64,000 bases of DNA from an uncultured Flavobacteriaceae bacterium (GTDB lineage: Bacteria > Bacteroidota > Bacteroidia > Flavobacteriales > Flavobacteriaceae): positions 38,400-102,399 of the forward strand of contig CASIAE010000004.1 of NCBI GenBank assembly GCA_949372605.1, written 5' to 3'. Positions within the stretch are counted from its first letter, which is position 1, and every line of letters starts with the position of its first letter. Both the position numbers and the translations under genes were made by a program. Below the pieces are notes generated by a model. It worked only from the letters and a program-made list of their open reading frames with translations. It ran no database searches and was not told where the DNA came from. Below are positions 20,246-29,568 of this stretch, piece by piece.

Positions 20246-20386
20246 ATGGGCAGGATAGCAGGACAACCAAATAAACTTACCACAGAAGTAAAAAACAAAT
20301 TACAGACAGTATTGGATGAGGTAGTGTCACAGTTTGACCATAATTCTATGACTACAGACCAAAAAATAAATCTATTTTCCTTTTAG
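20246..20386 (+). pseudogene. 5-prime fragment of a phage-like small protein fused to dispersed repeat I
   Basis: Begins MGRIAGQPNKLTTEVKNKL and continues to DQKINLFSF before a stop. The tail after DQ is inside repeat copy A, so the gene seems to have been cut and joined to the repeat. The tracked ORF (from 20135) extends further upstream without a clear start. It has a similar style to the GRPKGSGNKS protein at 35.4 kb. The parent gene resembles small terminase- or DNA-packaging-associated proteins, a weak resemblance. Confidence 0.3.
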
Positions 20387-20421
20387 GGATATACTGGTGA
20401 AATGGGTATGTAACCTAATCC
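20361..20421 (+). repeat. dispersed repeat I, copy A (partial)
   Basis: Contains ATAAATCTATTTTCCTTTT, GGGATATACTGGTGAAATGG and then ACCTAATCC. It lacks the 5-prime half (CCAACCTAAAACTCTCAA) seen in copies B, C and D. It lies 3-prime of the minus-strand GH43-like gene. Confidence 0.75.
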
Positions 20422-20475
20422 CTGCTATTCTCTAATCCCTATTCAACCCCCTTTTGTAGGTTTTGTTATGTCAAC

Positions 20476-21534
20476 TCATTTTGTTAAATTTTTCGATGTT
20501 GCTAATGCAATCACTCTACCACTATCACCTACGGCATTGTAAAAATGGTAGACAATATCCTTCCATTTTATTACCCAAGGCTTGTGTGCGTATTTATTAT
20601 CAAAATTTTCAGATGGTGCTATTAAGTCTTCTCCATCCCAATCTGTCCAATTTATTAAATCGTATGAGCAGGCAAATCTTTCAAAAGCACCGGGTTTCCA
20701 AAACGCCCCAAAATAAAACATTACGTAAATATCACCGATTTTTGTAATCTGTGCATCACCACAAATGCCTTTTCCTCTCGTGACAACAGGGTTTTCTCCA
20801 TATCGTTTCCACGCAATCATATCGTCAGATACTGCCATTGCAATGCTTTCGTAGTCGGTAGTATCTCCCTTAGCGTTATAATACATAACGAAGGGATGTC
20901 CTGTATGTTTGCTACTATCGCGAATGACTAAGCTTTTGTAGATGGTTTTGTTCTCAAACCAACGAACATCTTCATCTTCGGGAGATAAAATAGGAGAATT
21001 ATTTGTATTCCATTCGTCAGCTTCGGTTAAAGTAGTGGAATTTGCCAAGCCAATTTTTAATGTGCCGGTCTCATATCCTGCCGCGTTTCCTCCCAAGTAG
21101 GTCATCCAGTATTTGTCTTGATAATTTTCTACTGAATAATCACCACCCCAATCGGTGCTAATAAGTGACACGTATCCAGCTTTTTGGTTGGCATCCCATG
21201 TATTTTCTGTAAACGACAATATTTTTCCTTTCGATTTCCAATTGAGCAAATCATCACTTACTGATAACCAAGTTTCATAACCTTGACCATCAAAAACAAT
21301 GTAAGTCATATACCAGAGGTCATTTTCGCGAAAGATGGTTGGACTGTCAACCATCTTTGTCGAATCAGGATGTTGAACAACGACTCCATATTTAAATGGA
21401 GTTTTAATCTCATTGAAAACTGCCTCCATTTCTTCTTGAAGTACTAACTTATTTATTGAAGTATCTATTTGATTGCAACTAAATAATAATATTACTGTCA
21501 TTGAAATTAAGGATAGATTGAATATTGTTTTCAT
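20476..21534 (-). CDS. GH43/GH130-like five-bladed propeller glycosidase, lipoprotein
   Basis: 352 aa with a lipoprotein signal (ILLFSC, Cys20). The blades follow the pattern of GH43/GH117/GH130-type propellers: VDSPTIFRENDLWYMTYI (candidate catalytic base Asp), WLSVSDDLLNWKSKGKIL, DYSVENYQDKYWMTYLGG, IAMAVSDDMIAWKRYGENPV, GDAQITKIGDIYVMFY and AHKPWVIKWKDIVYHFYNA. Such enzymes act on arabinose, xylose, galactose or mannose linkages in the periplasm. The exact family cannot be fixed by eye. It is divergent from the ECF-sigma/SusCD unit, with repeat copy B in between, and likely belongs to the same glycan locus. Confidence 0.75.
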   Translation of the reverse strand: MKTIFNLSLISMTVILLFSCNQIDTSINKLVLQEEMEAVFNEIKTPFKYGVVVQHPDSTKMVDSPTIFRENDLWYMTYIVFDGQGYETWLSVSDDLLNWKSKGKILSFTENTWDANQKAGYVSLISTDWGGDYSVENYQDKYWMTYLGGNAAGYETGTLKIGLANSTTLTEADEWNTNNSPILSPEDEDVRWFENKTIYKSLVIRDSSKHTGHPFVMYYNAKGDTTDYESIAMAVSDDMIAWKRYGENPVVTRGKGICGDAQITKIGDIYVMFYFGAFWKPGAFERFACSYDLINWTDWDGEDLIAPSENFDNKYAHKPWVIKWKDIVYHFYNAVGDSGRVIALATSKNLTK

Positions 21535-21691
21535 GTTTACAGTAATTAATACACTTCAAAATTATATAAAAAATAAAGAGTGGGGCTTAATTCTAGAAAA
21601 GATGCAAAGCACACCACCTATTCCAGAAAATGAGTATTAAACTTAAAAGACCTTAACTGGCTCTCTACTGTCAGTTAATAGACAGTTGAAA

Positions 21692-21799
21692 CCCCAAAAA
21701 ATCCAACCTAAAACTCTCAATTCAACACCCCACCCCTTCAAAATAATTCTATTTTCCTTTTGGGGATACGCTGGTGAAATGGGTGTATAGACTAATTCC
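21692..21799 (+). repeat. dispersed repeat I, copy B (full length)
   Basis: Starts CCCCAAAAAATCCAACCTAA, continues CAACACCCCACCCCTTCAAA, then TATTTTCCTTTTGGGGAT and GCTGGTGAAATGGGTGTATA. One frame is open across the unit and ends FSFWGYAGEMGV-stop. CCCC...TATTTTCCTTTTGGGG can fold as an imperfect hairpin. Confidence 0.85.
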
Positions 21800-21940
21800 T
21801 GCTCAACCCAAGTTTAAAATATTTATTATATTTAAATTATTAAAACCCACTAGTAAGTTTTGAGAATATTATTCTTACTTACATATTAAAAATAAATATT
21901 GATTTTTTCTGTGAGTTTAGATGTTTTTTAAAATGTAAAC

Positions 21941-22502
21941 TTGAGTAAAAAAAACAAAATACTACATATCGATAATGAACAACATCTAAAAAAAACCTTT
22001 GTAAGCATCTATGAAGAGAATTTTGAAAGATTGATTCGTTATGCTTTCTCTATAACTAAAGAAAGGGGCTTAGCTGAGGATGTAGTTTCCGAAGTTTTTA
22101 CCAATTTATGGGATAAAAGACACCGGCTAAATAAAATAAGAGAGATAAAATTTTATCTTAATACATCGGTAAGAAACCAAGCCATTAATATAATAACAAA
22201 GAACGCTAAACTACCCGTATCAAAAATAAGTAATGAATTTATAGATTATAATACCCCCATAGACATTATTGATCCTGAAAAGTTATTAATGGGAAAAGAA
22301 TTAGAAGAAATAGTCTCTAAAATGGTTTCTAACTTACCTCCTCAAGCAGGCTAAAGTTTATAATTTATCCCGAAATGAAAAATCCAATGAACAGATTTCA
22401 ATTGAAATGAGAATCTCAAAGAGAACGGTAGAAAACCATCTTTACAGTGGATTAAAAAAACTTAAAGAAGCAATGAGTAAATATTTTGAATCAGAAGATT
22501 GA
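21941..22502 (+). pseudogene. ECF (FecI-like) sigma factor, one-base frameshift between regions 2 and 4
   Basis: The tracked ORF (TTG start at 21941) gives regions 1-2: YEENFERLIRYAFSIT and AEDVVSEVFTNLWDKR. It ends at NLPPQAG. Removing one base near 22352 continues in frame as KVYNLSRNEKSNEQIS and ISKRTVENHLYSGLKKL (region 4 helix-turn-helix), stopping at 22500-22502. The corrected 187 codons are normal for a Bacteroidota ECF sigma factor. It should be held by the FecR-like protein encoded 304 bp downstream and turn on SusC/SusD upon glycan binding. If the frameshift were real, regulation would be broken; error is likelier given the other indels. Confidence 0.8.
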
Positions 22503-22806
22503 ATATTCATTTAAAAATGGTCAATTTTTTAGGGTTAAATATTTAAAGTCCATTTCCTGTTTTCTGAAGATCATTTTCATTAAGCACCCTCATGTTTCAA
22601 AAATTAATAAGCAATTGTTTTAATCATTTGTATCAAACGATTAAAGAATTTAACAACCACAAGACTAAACATATTTCAATAAAATCAACTTTTTTATGTT
22701 ATTTTTTTATTAAAAACAATGTATTTATGATTTTTTCGTAAATATGTGATGGGCACTAAGTATTTAAGAACAAAAAAGACTCTATATAATTAACAGATAA
22801 AGCTAA
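22503..22806. other. gap between ECF sigma and FecR genes
   Basis: 304 bp, very AT-rich. No coding frame or repeat recognised. It may carry the fecR-susCD promoter recognised by the ECF sigma; I could not identify the boxes. Confidence 0.35.
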
Positions 22807-23976
22807 ATGGAAAAACTTCTTTATAAATATCTTAACAACAAGCTGACTGAAGATGAAGTTAAAGAACTTCAAGCATGGCTAAAAAAGGATAAGGATAACC
22901 TTAGGGTTTTTGAGAATATCGTTGGAGATTGGAATTTATCGAACAATTACATTGATAATACCAAAGAAAAAGTCCTTTCTCAAATTCTAAGTCAAAACAA
23001 ATCAATTGCTAAAGAGACATCTATTCATAGAACGTTATGGAGCGGGGCTGCTAAAAAAATTGCCATAGCTGCAGCAGCTGTAATTGCCTTGTCTGTTTTG
23101 AACTTATATGATTTTGGTTTTAATAGTGATGAAAGCTCGGTTGTTGACACTTTTCAGGCGATTGAATCCGGAAAATCTAAGGCAATACTTACACTTGATA
23201 ATGGTAAAAAAATAGATTTAGTAGAAGAGCAAAACCTCAATTTGGAATCGGACGGAACTACCATTATTGGGGGAGGAAATTCCATCACTTACTTCAATAA
23301 AACATCTGACTCAAAAAAACAAAAATACAATTCACTAAAAACACCTCGAGGGGGGGAATTTTTTATTACCCTATCAGATAGCACCAAAGTTTGGTTAAAT
23401 GCTGAATCCGAGCTCAAATATCCTCTGGTTTTTTTAGGGGATAAAAGAACAGTTGAGTTGAAGGGTGAAGCCTTTTTTGAGGTGGCCCCCAATCAAAATA
23501 TACCATTTCAAGTTGTTTCTGGGGATCAAATTATCGAGGTACTTGGAACATCATTCAATGTTTCTTCCTATCAAGATGACACAGAAGTGGTTACCACCCT
23601 TATTGAGGGAAAGGTTAAAGTAAATCAAAAATTTGGAGACAAAAAAAGTATTATTCTATCTCCTAATGAACAGAGTATATTAAATAAGGAAACCCTTAAA
23701 ATAGAGAGTTTTAAAATTGATCCAGCTCATTTTACATCATGGAAGTCAGGGAAATTTTATTTCCGACAACAGAAATTGAAAGATATTACCAAAGTATTAT
23801 CTAGGTGGTATGATGTAGAAATCTTCTTTGTTGATTCTGCTTCAGAAAATAAACGATTTACGGGTAGATTTAAGAGGTATGAAAATTTTGATCATGTTCG
23901 ATCAATAATTGAATTAACTGAAGAAGTAACTTTTGTCAAAAAAGGGAAAACAGTAATAATTAAGCAACGAAAATAA
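22807..23976 (+). CDS. FecR-family anti-sigma/signal-transducing protein
   Basis: 389 aa. N-terminal cytoplasmic part (1-80) with YLNNKLTEDEVKELQAWL, one membrane helix around 80-100 (IAIAAAAVIALSVLNLY), then the FecR periplasmic domain: RGGEFFITLSDSTKVWLNAE, ELKGEAFFEVAPN and VLGTSFNVSSY. The C-terminal DUF4974-like domain (FYFRQQKLKDITKVLSRWYD) contacts the STN domain of SusC. It relays substrate-bound SusC status to the ECF sigma factor. The order sigma-FecR-SusC-SusD is the standard trans-envelope signalling arrangement. Confidence 0.92.
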   Translation: MEKLLYKYLNNKLTEDEVKELQAWLKKDKDNLRVFENIVGDWNLSNNYIDNTKEKVLSQILSQNKSIAKETSIHRTLWSGAAKKIAIAAAAVIALSVLNLYDFGFNSDESSVVDTFQAIESGKSKAILTLDNGKKIDLVEEQNLNLESDGTTIIGGGNSITYFNKTSDSKKQKYNSLKTPRGGEFFITLSDSTKVWLNAESELKYPLVFLGDKRTVELKGEAFFEVAPNQNIPFQVVSGDQIIEVLGTSFNVSSYQDDTEVVTTLIEGKVKVNQKFGDKKSIILSPNEQSILNKETLKIESFKIDPAHFTSWKSGKFYFRQQKLKDITKVLSRWYDVEIFFVDSASENKRFTGRFKRYENFDHVRSIIELTEEVTFVKKGKTVIIKQRK

Positions 23977-24075
23977 TTTTTAAATAAGTGTAAAAAAAAG
24001 GGAATGGTGGAACATTCCCTCTCAAATCTAGTACAATGCCTATTAAAACAATGTTTAACTAAACAAATCAAATTT

Positions 24076-27000
24076 ATGAAAAAGTATGATGCCCTGAATA
24101 TTTTCGGGCGAAAAAATTTAATCCAAATTATGCGATTATCTGTAGTCTTCTATTTTTTTTCAATTACCCCCGCTATTAGCGCTTACTCTCAGACAGAATT
24201 AACAATTCGCTTGAGCAACGTTGAAGTGGGACAGGTGATTGATGAAATTATGAATCAAAGCGAATATGATTTCTTTTATAGCTCTGAATTATTTGCAGGT
24301 TTACCAAAGGTAACGATCAATTTAGAAAAAGTATTTCTTGATAAAATCTTGAGAAATATTTTACCAAATAATTTCATTTTTGAAATTCGTGACAAAGAGG
24401 TCATAATCAAGAAAAATCCAAAAAACCTTTCACCTAATTCAATTGAGGTAAACCAAGAAGAACAAAAAAGAACAATCAGTGGAACGATTTCTGATTCTGA
24501 TGGTAGCCCTCTACCAGGGGCATCTATTTTGGAAGTGGGTACAGAAAATGGAACAACTTCAGATTTTGACGGAAAATTTACAATGCAATTAGAAAATGAA
24601 GACGCAGTGTTGGAAGCTTCATTTATTGGTTTTGAAACGACTGAGCTTATTGTAGGATCATCTGATAATGTGAGTATTTCCATGAATGCTGAAGATTCGT
24701 TTTTGAATGAAGTTGTAATTACATCTTTGGGGATTTCTAGAGAAAAAAAATCACTTGGATATGCTGTAACTACAGTTGATGGAGATAATGTTAATACAAT
24801 TAAGGATAATAACTTAGCAAGTTCACTTACGGGTAAAGTTGCAGGATTGCAGATAACAGGAGCAGGATCTATGGGTTCTGGTTCAAGAATCACAATACGT
24901 GGTAACAATTCGTTAGGCGGAAATTCTCAGGCACTTATTGTTGTGGATGGTATGCCTATCAATTCTTCTTTACCATTGAGTAGGGAGGGTAATCAGAGAG
25001 AGCGTGGAGCTAATGATTCAGGTGGACAACCAAGCTTCGAGCCGAGTATTTCTGGTGGTGGTATTACTGATATTAACCCAGATGATGTTGAAACTATCTC
25101 TGTACTTAGGGGACCCAGTGCAGCAGCACTTTATGGTTCAAGAGCTGGTAATGGAGTAATACTTATTACAACAAAAAAGGGTTCGCGCGATAATAAAATT
25201 GGGGTAACATTAAAAACAAACCTATATGCAGATACTCCTATGTTTTTACCAGATTTTCAAAATCAATATGGTCAAGGTTCATTGGGGGCTCCAAATTTAG
25301 ATCGCTCCGCCGGCACCTGGGTTGCTGAGTCATGGGGAGGGAAACTAGATGGTTCTCAGCAACCATACTATGATGGGACAACAAAACCCTATAGCGCACA
25401 ACCAAATAACGTTGAAAACTTTTTTAGAACAGGAATGCGAGCAATTACAACTCTTTCTGTTGACAAAGGATCAGATGCTGGCTCTATTCGATTTTCTTAC
25501 ACCAATAACTCTTCCGAATCAATTGTAGAAAATTCGGATTTAAACAGCCATAATTTTAATTTAAGGGCAGTAGCCAATGTTTCTGATAAATTAACTCTTG
25601 ATACTAAAGCTACCTATTTTACCCAAGAAGTCAAAAACAGGGCATCTACAACTGGAGCTCAAGGTAGCATGGCTTTCTTATATCGTATGCCAAGGAATGT
25701 TGCGATTGATGGTTTGCGTGATTATCAAAAGAAAAATCCGTCAACACCAGAGGATTTTGCAGTGAGTTCTTATGGTGACCAAGAAGGAAACCCTTTCTGG
25801 CAAACTCTTCATGATGAAACTAATGTCCGCAGAAATAGATTTTTAGGCTATGTTAAAATAAATTATGAGTTTACAGACTGGCTCAGTGCGTTTGCGCGTG
25901 TAGGTGCTGATGTTACTAACGTAAGAGAGAACACTCTCTATAAGCCAGGACATCACTTTATAACTACTGGGTCAATGAGCCTTGGAGAAAGCACATTTAA
26001 CGAGTTAAACTCTGAATTCTTGGTAACTGCAAAGCATCAGTTTACAGATAAAATAAGCGTTATAGCTAACGTAGGTGGTAACTTATCTAAAAGGAGTTCT
26101 GAAGGAATGATGGTTTATGGTTCTGATTTTAAAGTTCCAACGAAGTTTTTCATGTCGAACTTAAATTTGGTTGCTGCACCTGAAGAAGCACCTCAGGCCA
26201 TTAAAAAAGTAAACTCTTTCTACGGGGCTTTAAATTTAGCGTACGATAACTTCTTGTACCTAGATGTATCTGCTCGTAACGATTGGTCATCTACTTTAAG
26301 TGAAAATAATAGATCCTTCTTTTATAGTTCTGCGAGTTTATCCGCGATACTCAATAAATTTATTGACCCAGAGCAGAATTTTTTCAATCTTTTTAAAGTT
26401 CGTGCTAGTATAGCTGAGGTTGGTAATGATACCGATCCTTACCAGCTAGCCCAAACATATGACGTTCCTGGTAAAGGCTACCTTGGACTAACTTCTCTGA
26501 GCAACAAACCAATTAAATTAAACGCAGATTTAAAGCCTGAAACGGTAACTTCTTCCGAATTTGGATTAGAATTAGTCATGCTTAATAATAAAGTTTCCTT
26601 GGATGTAACTGTTTATAATACGGAAACTAAAGATTTAATCTTTGATGTTCCAGTGCCAGCATCTACAGGTTTTTTGTTTAATAGATCAAATATTGGTTTG
26701 GTAACTAACAATGGTCTGGAGATTTCACTTGGTGCAGCCTTAATCGACAATAATGATCTTTCTTGGAACACTTCACTTTTTTACTCCAAAAATGAAAATA
26801 AGATTGAAGAGTTAATTGATGGACTTGATAAGTTTGTATACAACACTTCCACTGACGGTAATTTAACTGTTGGTGCAACTAAAGGTGGGAGCATAGGTGA
26901 TATGTATGGTAGAGTTTTTACTGGTGAAACCGATGCAGGTGGTTTACCACTTGGATCAGCGGGTGCAACAGAACTATTAGGAAATGCACAACCTGATTTC

Positions 27001-27504
27001 TTAGCCGGATGGTCTAACACTATTAAGTACAAAGATTTCTCTATGAGTTTCTTAATTGATGCTCGCATAGGTGGTCAAATTTATTCACAAACCTCCGCTG
27101 ACTTAGACAGATATGGTGTGTCAGAAAGAAGCTTACAATACCGTGATACAGGAATAACTGTAAGTGGGACTAATACAGGATCAGGTTCTGCAAATACGGA
27201 AAGTATTTCTAGTGAAGAATATTGGACATCAATGTCTGAAATTTCTGGCAACTATGTTTATGACCAGGACAATATAAGATTTAGAGAATTATCTATTGGG
27301 TATAATGTTCCTAATGTGTCTTCGATTGGACTTGAGAGTGCAAACATTCAATTAGTGGGTAGAAATTTATTCTTCTTCTCTAAAAGTGCTGAAGACATTG
27401 ATCCTGAAGCCATGTTAGGTACAACAATTGGAGTGCAAGGTATGTCACACAACGCAATGCCTACCCTAAGAAGTTTGGGCTTGAATTTAACTTTGAATTT
27501 TTAA
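24076..27504 (+). CDS. SusC/RagA-family TonB-dependent outer-membrane transporter with STN domain
   Basis: The tracked ORF starts at 24004, but the Met at 24076 (MKKYDALNIFGRKN) gives a proper N-terminus and signal (VVFYFFSITPAISAYSQ); about 1142 aa. Domains in order: STN (about 45-120, LSNVEVGQVIDEIM), CarboxypepD-reg-like (ISGTISDSDGSPLPGASI), TonB plug (SLTGKVAGLQI, IVVDGMPI, VLRGPSAAALYGSRAGNGVI) and a 22-strand barrel ending GLNLTLNF. The STN domain shows it signals to FecR and the ECF sigma. It forms a lidded pair with SusD for oligosaccharide import. Start choice is by signal peptide. Confidence 0.95.
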   Translation: MKKYDALNIFGRKNLIQIMRLSVVFYFFSITPAISAYSQTELTIRLSNVEVGQVIDEIMNQSEYDFFYSSELFAGLPKVTINLEKVFLDKILRNILPNNFIFEIRDKEVIIKKNPKNLSPNSIEVNQEEQKRTISGTISDSDGSPLPGASILEVGTENGTTSDFDGKFTMQLENEDAVLEASFIGFETTELIVGSSDNVSISMNAEDSFLNEVVITSLGISREKKSLGYAVTTVDGDNVNTIKDNNLASSLTGKVAGLQITGAGSMGSGSRITIRGNNSLGGNSQALIVVDGMPINSSLPLSREGNQRERGANDSGGQPSFEPSISGGGITDINPDDVETISVLRGPSAAALYGSRAGNGVILITTKKGSRDNKIGVTLKTNLYADTPMFLPDFQNQYGQGSLGAPNLDRSAGTWVAESWGGKLDGSQQPYYDGTTKPYSAQPNNVENFFRTGMRAITTLSVDKGSDAGSIRFSYTNNSSESIVENSDLNSHNFNLRAVANVSDKLTLDTKATYFTQEVKNRASTTGAQGSMAFLYRMPRNVAIDGLRDYQKKNPSTPEDFAVSSYGDQEGNPFWQTLHDETNVRRNRFLGYVKINYEFTDWLSAFARVGADVTNVRENTLYKPGHHFITTGSMSLGESTFNELNSEFLVTAKHQFTDKISVIANVGGNLSKRSSEGMMVYGSDFKVPTKFFMSNLNLVAAPEEAPQAIKKVNSFYGALNLAYDNFLYLDVSARNDWSSTLSENNRSFFYSSASLSAILNKFIDPEQNFFNLFKVRASIAEVGNDTDPYQLAQTYDVPGKGYLGLTSLSNKPIKLNADLKPETVTSSEFGLELVMLNNKVSLDVTVYNTETKDLIFDVPVPASTGFLFNRSNIGLVTNNGLEISLGAALIDNNDLSWNTSLFYSKNENKIEELIDGLDKFVYNTSTDGNLTVGATKGGSIGDMYGRVFTGETDAGGLPLGSAGATELLGNAQPDFLAGWSNTIKYKDFSMSFLIDARIGGQIYSQTSADLDRYGVSERSLQYRDTGITVSGTNTGSGSANTESISSEEYWTSMSEISGNYVYDQDNIRFRELSIGYNVPNVSSIGLESANIQLVGRNLFFFSKSAEDIDPEAMLGTTIGVQGMSHNAMPTLRSLGLNLTLNF

Positions 27505-27515
27505 TATTTAACAAA

Positions 27516-29213
27516 ATGAAAAATAAAATTATATTACTTTACAGTAGTCTTATATTAGTTTCAACGCTGTCTTGTACAGATGACTTCAATGAAATCAATC
27601 AACAACCTAATGCACTTTCTACAGAAGATGTAAGTGCCAAGTTTTTTGTTACTAATATTCAACAGAAGCTTTTAAGGCCTACAATGATACCTCTATGGTT
27701 TGGAGACGTAATACATCCTGATCAATTTTCTGGTTATGCATCAAATGGATGGGCTGGATCTGATTGGAATGGCGATTTAGGATGGGTATACAGCAGTTTT
27801 TATACTGACCTAGGTTGTTGGGACTGGCTTGCTAATTACAATAGTGATTTAACTTCATACTTGAACAATGTTGGTAAAGGTGGCACTTTAGAGGATGAAA
27901 TGTATTATGCTCTTGGGTTAATAAATAAAGGGTTTTACTATCAACAATTTACAGAAGCCTTTGGAATGATACCATATTCAGAAGCATCTGATCCAAAGAT
28001 AACATTACCCAAGTATGATGATCAAATCGATATTTACAAAGGTATAATTGCTGATCTTGATGAAGCCATTACTATTATTGGAAGTAATAATGAAGCTGGT
28101 AGTGGATTTGGTATACTTCGTGAAAATGATGTAGTATTTAATGGAAATATGCAAAACTGGAAAAAAGCTGCAAACAGTTTAAAGTTGCGAATAGCACTAC
28201 GTGCCCACGGCGGTGTGGGAGAGGATTTTTCTGCAACTACTGCTGCTGAAGCAATTTCATCAGGTGTATTAGCTGATGATGATGCTTTATTTAAAGGTTA
28301 TGCTGAAGAGGCAGATATATGGGGGGGTTCTTCATCATATGGAGATGTTTGGCATGCTTTTGCTACTAGTCAATGGAAAACTACTGAGGCGATGATAAAC
28401 ATCTTAAAAAATAGTGATGATCCAAGACTATCTAAGATAGCTAAACCTAGTGTTGGTGGAACAATGAAAATCGTGAAGCCAATTGAAGGTGATGGTGTTC
28501 CTCTAATAGCTGATCATGTTGCTTTTCTCAAAAGCACTCTTGATAAAGCTGGACTTGTTTTAGATACAGATTATACTTGGACAGAAACGGCTGCTGATTT
28601 GACCATCACCATGCCAGAAAATACTAATTATGTAGGTATGCCTTCACGTTTAAGCGGAAAGCTTAAGGGCTACATGCCGGATGAATTATTTTCTGACCCA
28701 GCGGACAGAATAACTCAAAAAACAAATGAAGGTAAGCCATTATTCCCAACAATTTTAATGACATCTGCTGATTCACATTTTATGATAGCAGAGGCAATTG
28801 TTAAAGGACTCGCCTCTGGTGATGCTAATACTTACTATCAACTAGGTTTAGATAAAGCGATGGCTATTTGGGAAACAGATACTGATACTGATTTTTTAGC
28901 TTCTAATATGGGCTCATTGACTGGAACTAATGAAGAAATGCTTGAGAAAATAGCAACGCAACGTTGGTTAGTTAATTATACCAACGGTTACGAAGGTTGG
29001 TCTATCGTTAGAGATACTGGATATCCCACTTCAGCTGTCATAACATCTGATAATAACGATATAGTGAGTTTTGCTGGAGAAATGAATGGAAAACAGTCAC
29101 AAAGGTTAAGATATGGCACCAGCACCTATAGTTCAAACGGAGCTAATGTAAATGCTGCTGTGGCTAAACAAGGTCCTGATAACATGACAACTAAATTATG
29201 GTTTGCAAAATAA
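27516..29213 (+). CDS. SusD/RagB-family glycan-binding lipoprotein
   Basis: 565 aa, 11 bp after SusC. Lipobox STLSC (Cys20) and the SusD-like start DDFNEINQQPNALSTEDV. It belongs to the SusD-like_2/SusD-RagB branch (NWKKAANSLKLRIALR; the late MIAEAIVKGLASGD; NGYEGWSIVRDTGYP). It binds oligosaccharides at the cell surface and closes over the SusC barrel. A strong terminator follows, ending the unit. Confidence 0.93.
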   Translation: MKNKIILLYSSLILVSTLSCTDDFNEINQQPNALSTEDVSAKFFVTNIQQKLLRPTMIPLWFGDVIHPDQFSGYASNGWAGSDWNGDLGWVYSSFYTDLGCWDWLANYNSDLTSYLNNVGKGGTLEDEMYYALGLINKGFYYQQFTEAFGMIPYSEASDPKITLPKYDDQIDIYKGIIADLDEAITIIGSNNEAGSGFGILRENDVVFNGNMQNWKKAANSLKLRIALRAHGGVGEDFSATTAAEAISSGVLADDDALFKGYAEEADIWGGSSSYGDVWHAFATSQWKTTEAMINILKNSDDPRLSKIAKPSVGGTMKIVKPIEGDGVPLIADHVAFLKSTLDKAGLVLDTDYTWTETAADLTITMPENTNYVGMPSRLSGKLKGYMPDELFSDPADRITQKTNEGKPLFPTILMTSADSHFMIAEAIVKGLASGDANTYYQLGLDKAMAIWETDTDTDFLASNMGSLTGTNEEMLEKIATQRWLVNYTNGYEGWSIVRDTGYPTSAVITSDNNDIVSFAGEMNGKQSQRLRYGTSTYSSNGANVNAAVAKQGPDNMTTKLWFAK

Positions 29214-29244
29214 TGTTTTATAATATTATGTTTTAATCATTGGT

Positions 29245-29274
29245 AAAAGAGGGCTCATAAGCCCTCTTTTTTTT
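29245..29274 (+). terminator. rho-independent terminator of the sigma-FecR-SusCD unit
   Basis: AAAAGAGGGCT-CATA-AGCCCTCTTTT, an 11-bp stem followed by a T-run, 32 bp after the SusD stop. Confidence 0.92.
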
Positions 29275-29322
29275 GGATTAGATGCTTAAAAGTTGTTACT
29301 GCTTTAACAAAGACTAATAAAT

Positions 29323-29478
29323 TATAACACACAAGAATATACTCTCTCAAACGAGAATCTTAAGGCAACCATTTCAGACTTTAATAACTCTTTAAGTACT
29401 ATTAGAGAAGAGTTAAAGACTTGTGTTTCTAGTCTAACTGCGATTCAAACTTCATTAACAGTTCGAGAAAAATTATAA
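29323..29478 (+). pseudogene. coiled-coil stub without start codon
   Basis: Open frame reading YTLSNENLKATISDFNNSLS, then CVSSLTAIQTSLTVREKL and a stop. The heptad-like pattern is coiled-coil, like the stub at 52.6 kb (SIQSNISNLQVSISSINSS). No start codon. A remnant of a larger surface or phage-tail type protein is likely. Confidence 0.3.
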
Positions 29479-29568
29479 AAATTCAACTTGTCTGCTTCAC
29501 TTCCTTTTCCAAGAAATATAAAAACATATTCTACATTTACCTAATTACAAAATTAAAAGCATAAAAAA

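Noticed and set aside
20463-20747. 94-aa plus-strand ORF
   Set aside because: Shadow of the GH43-like gene on the opposite strand.
24276-24908. 210-aa antisense ORF inside susC
   Set aside because: Shadow of a strongly conserved SusC frame; no start context or protein-like motifs.
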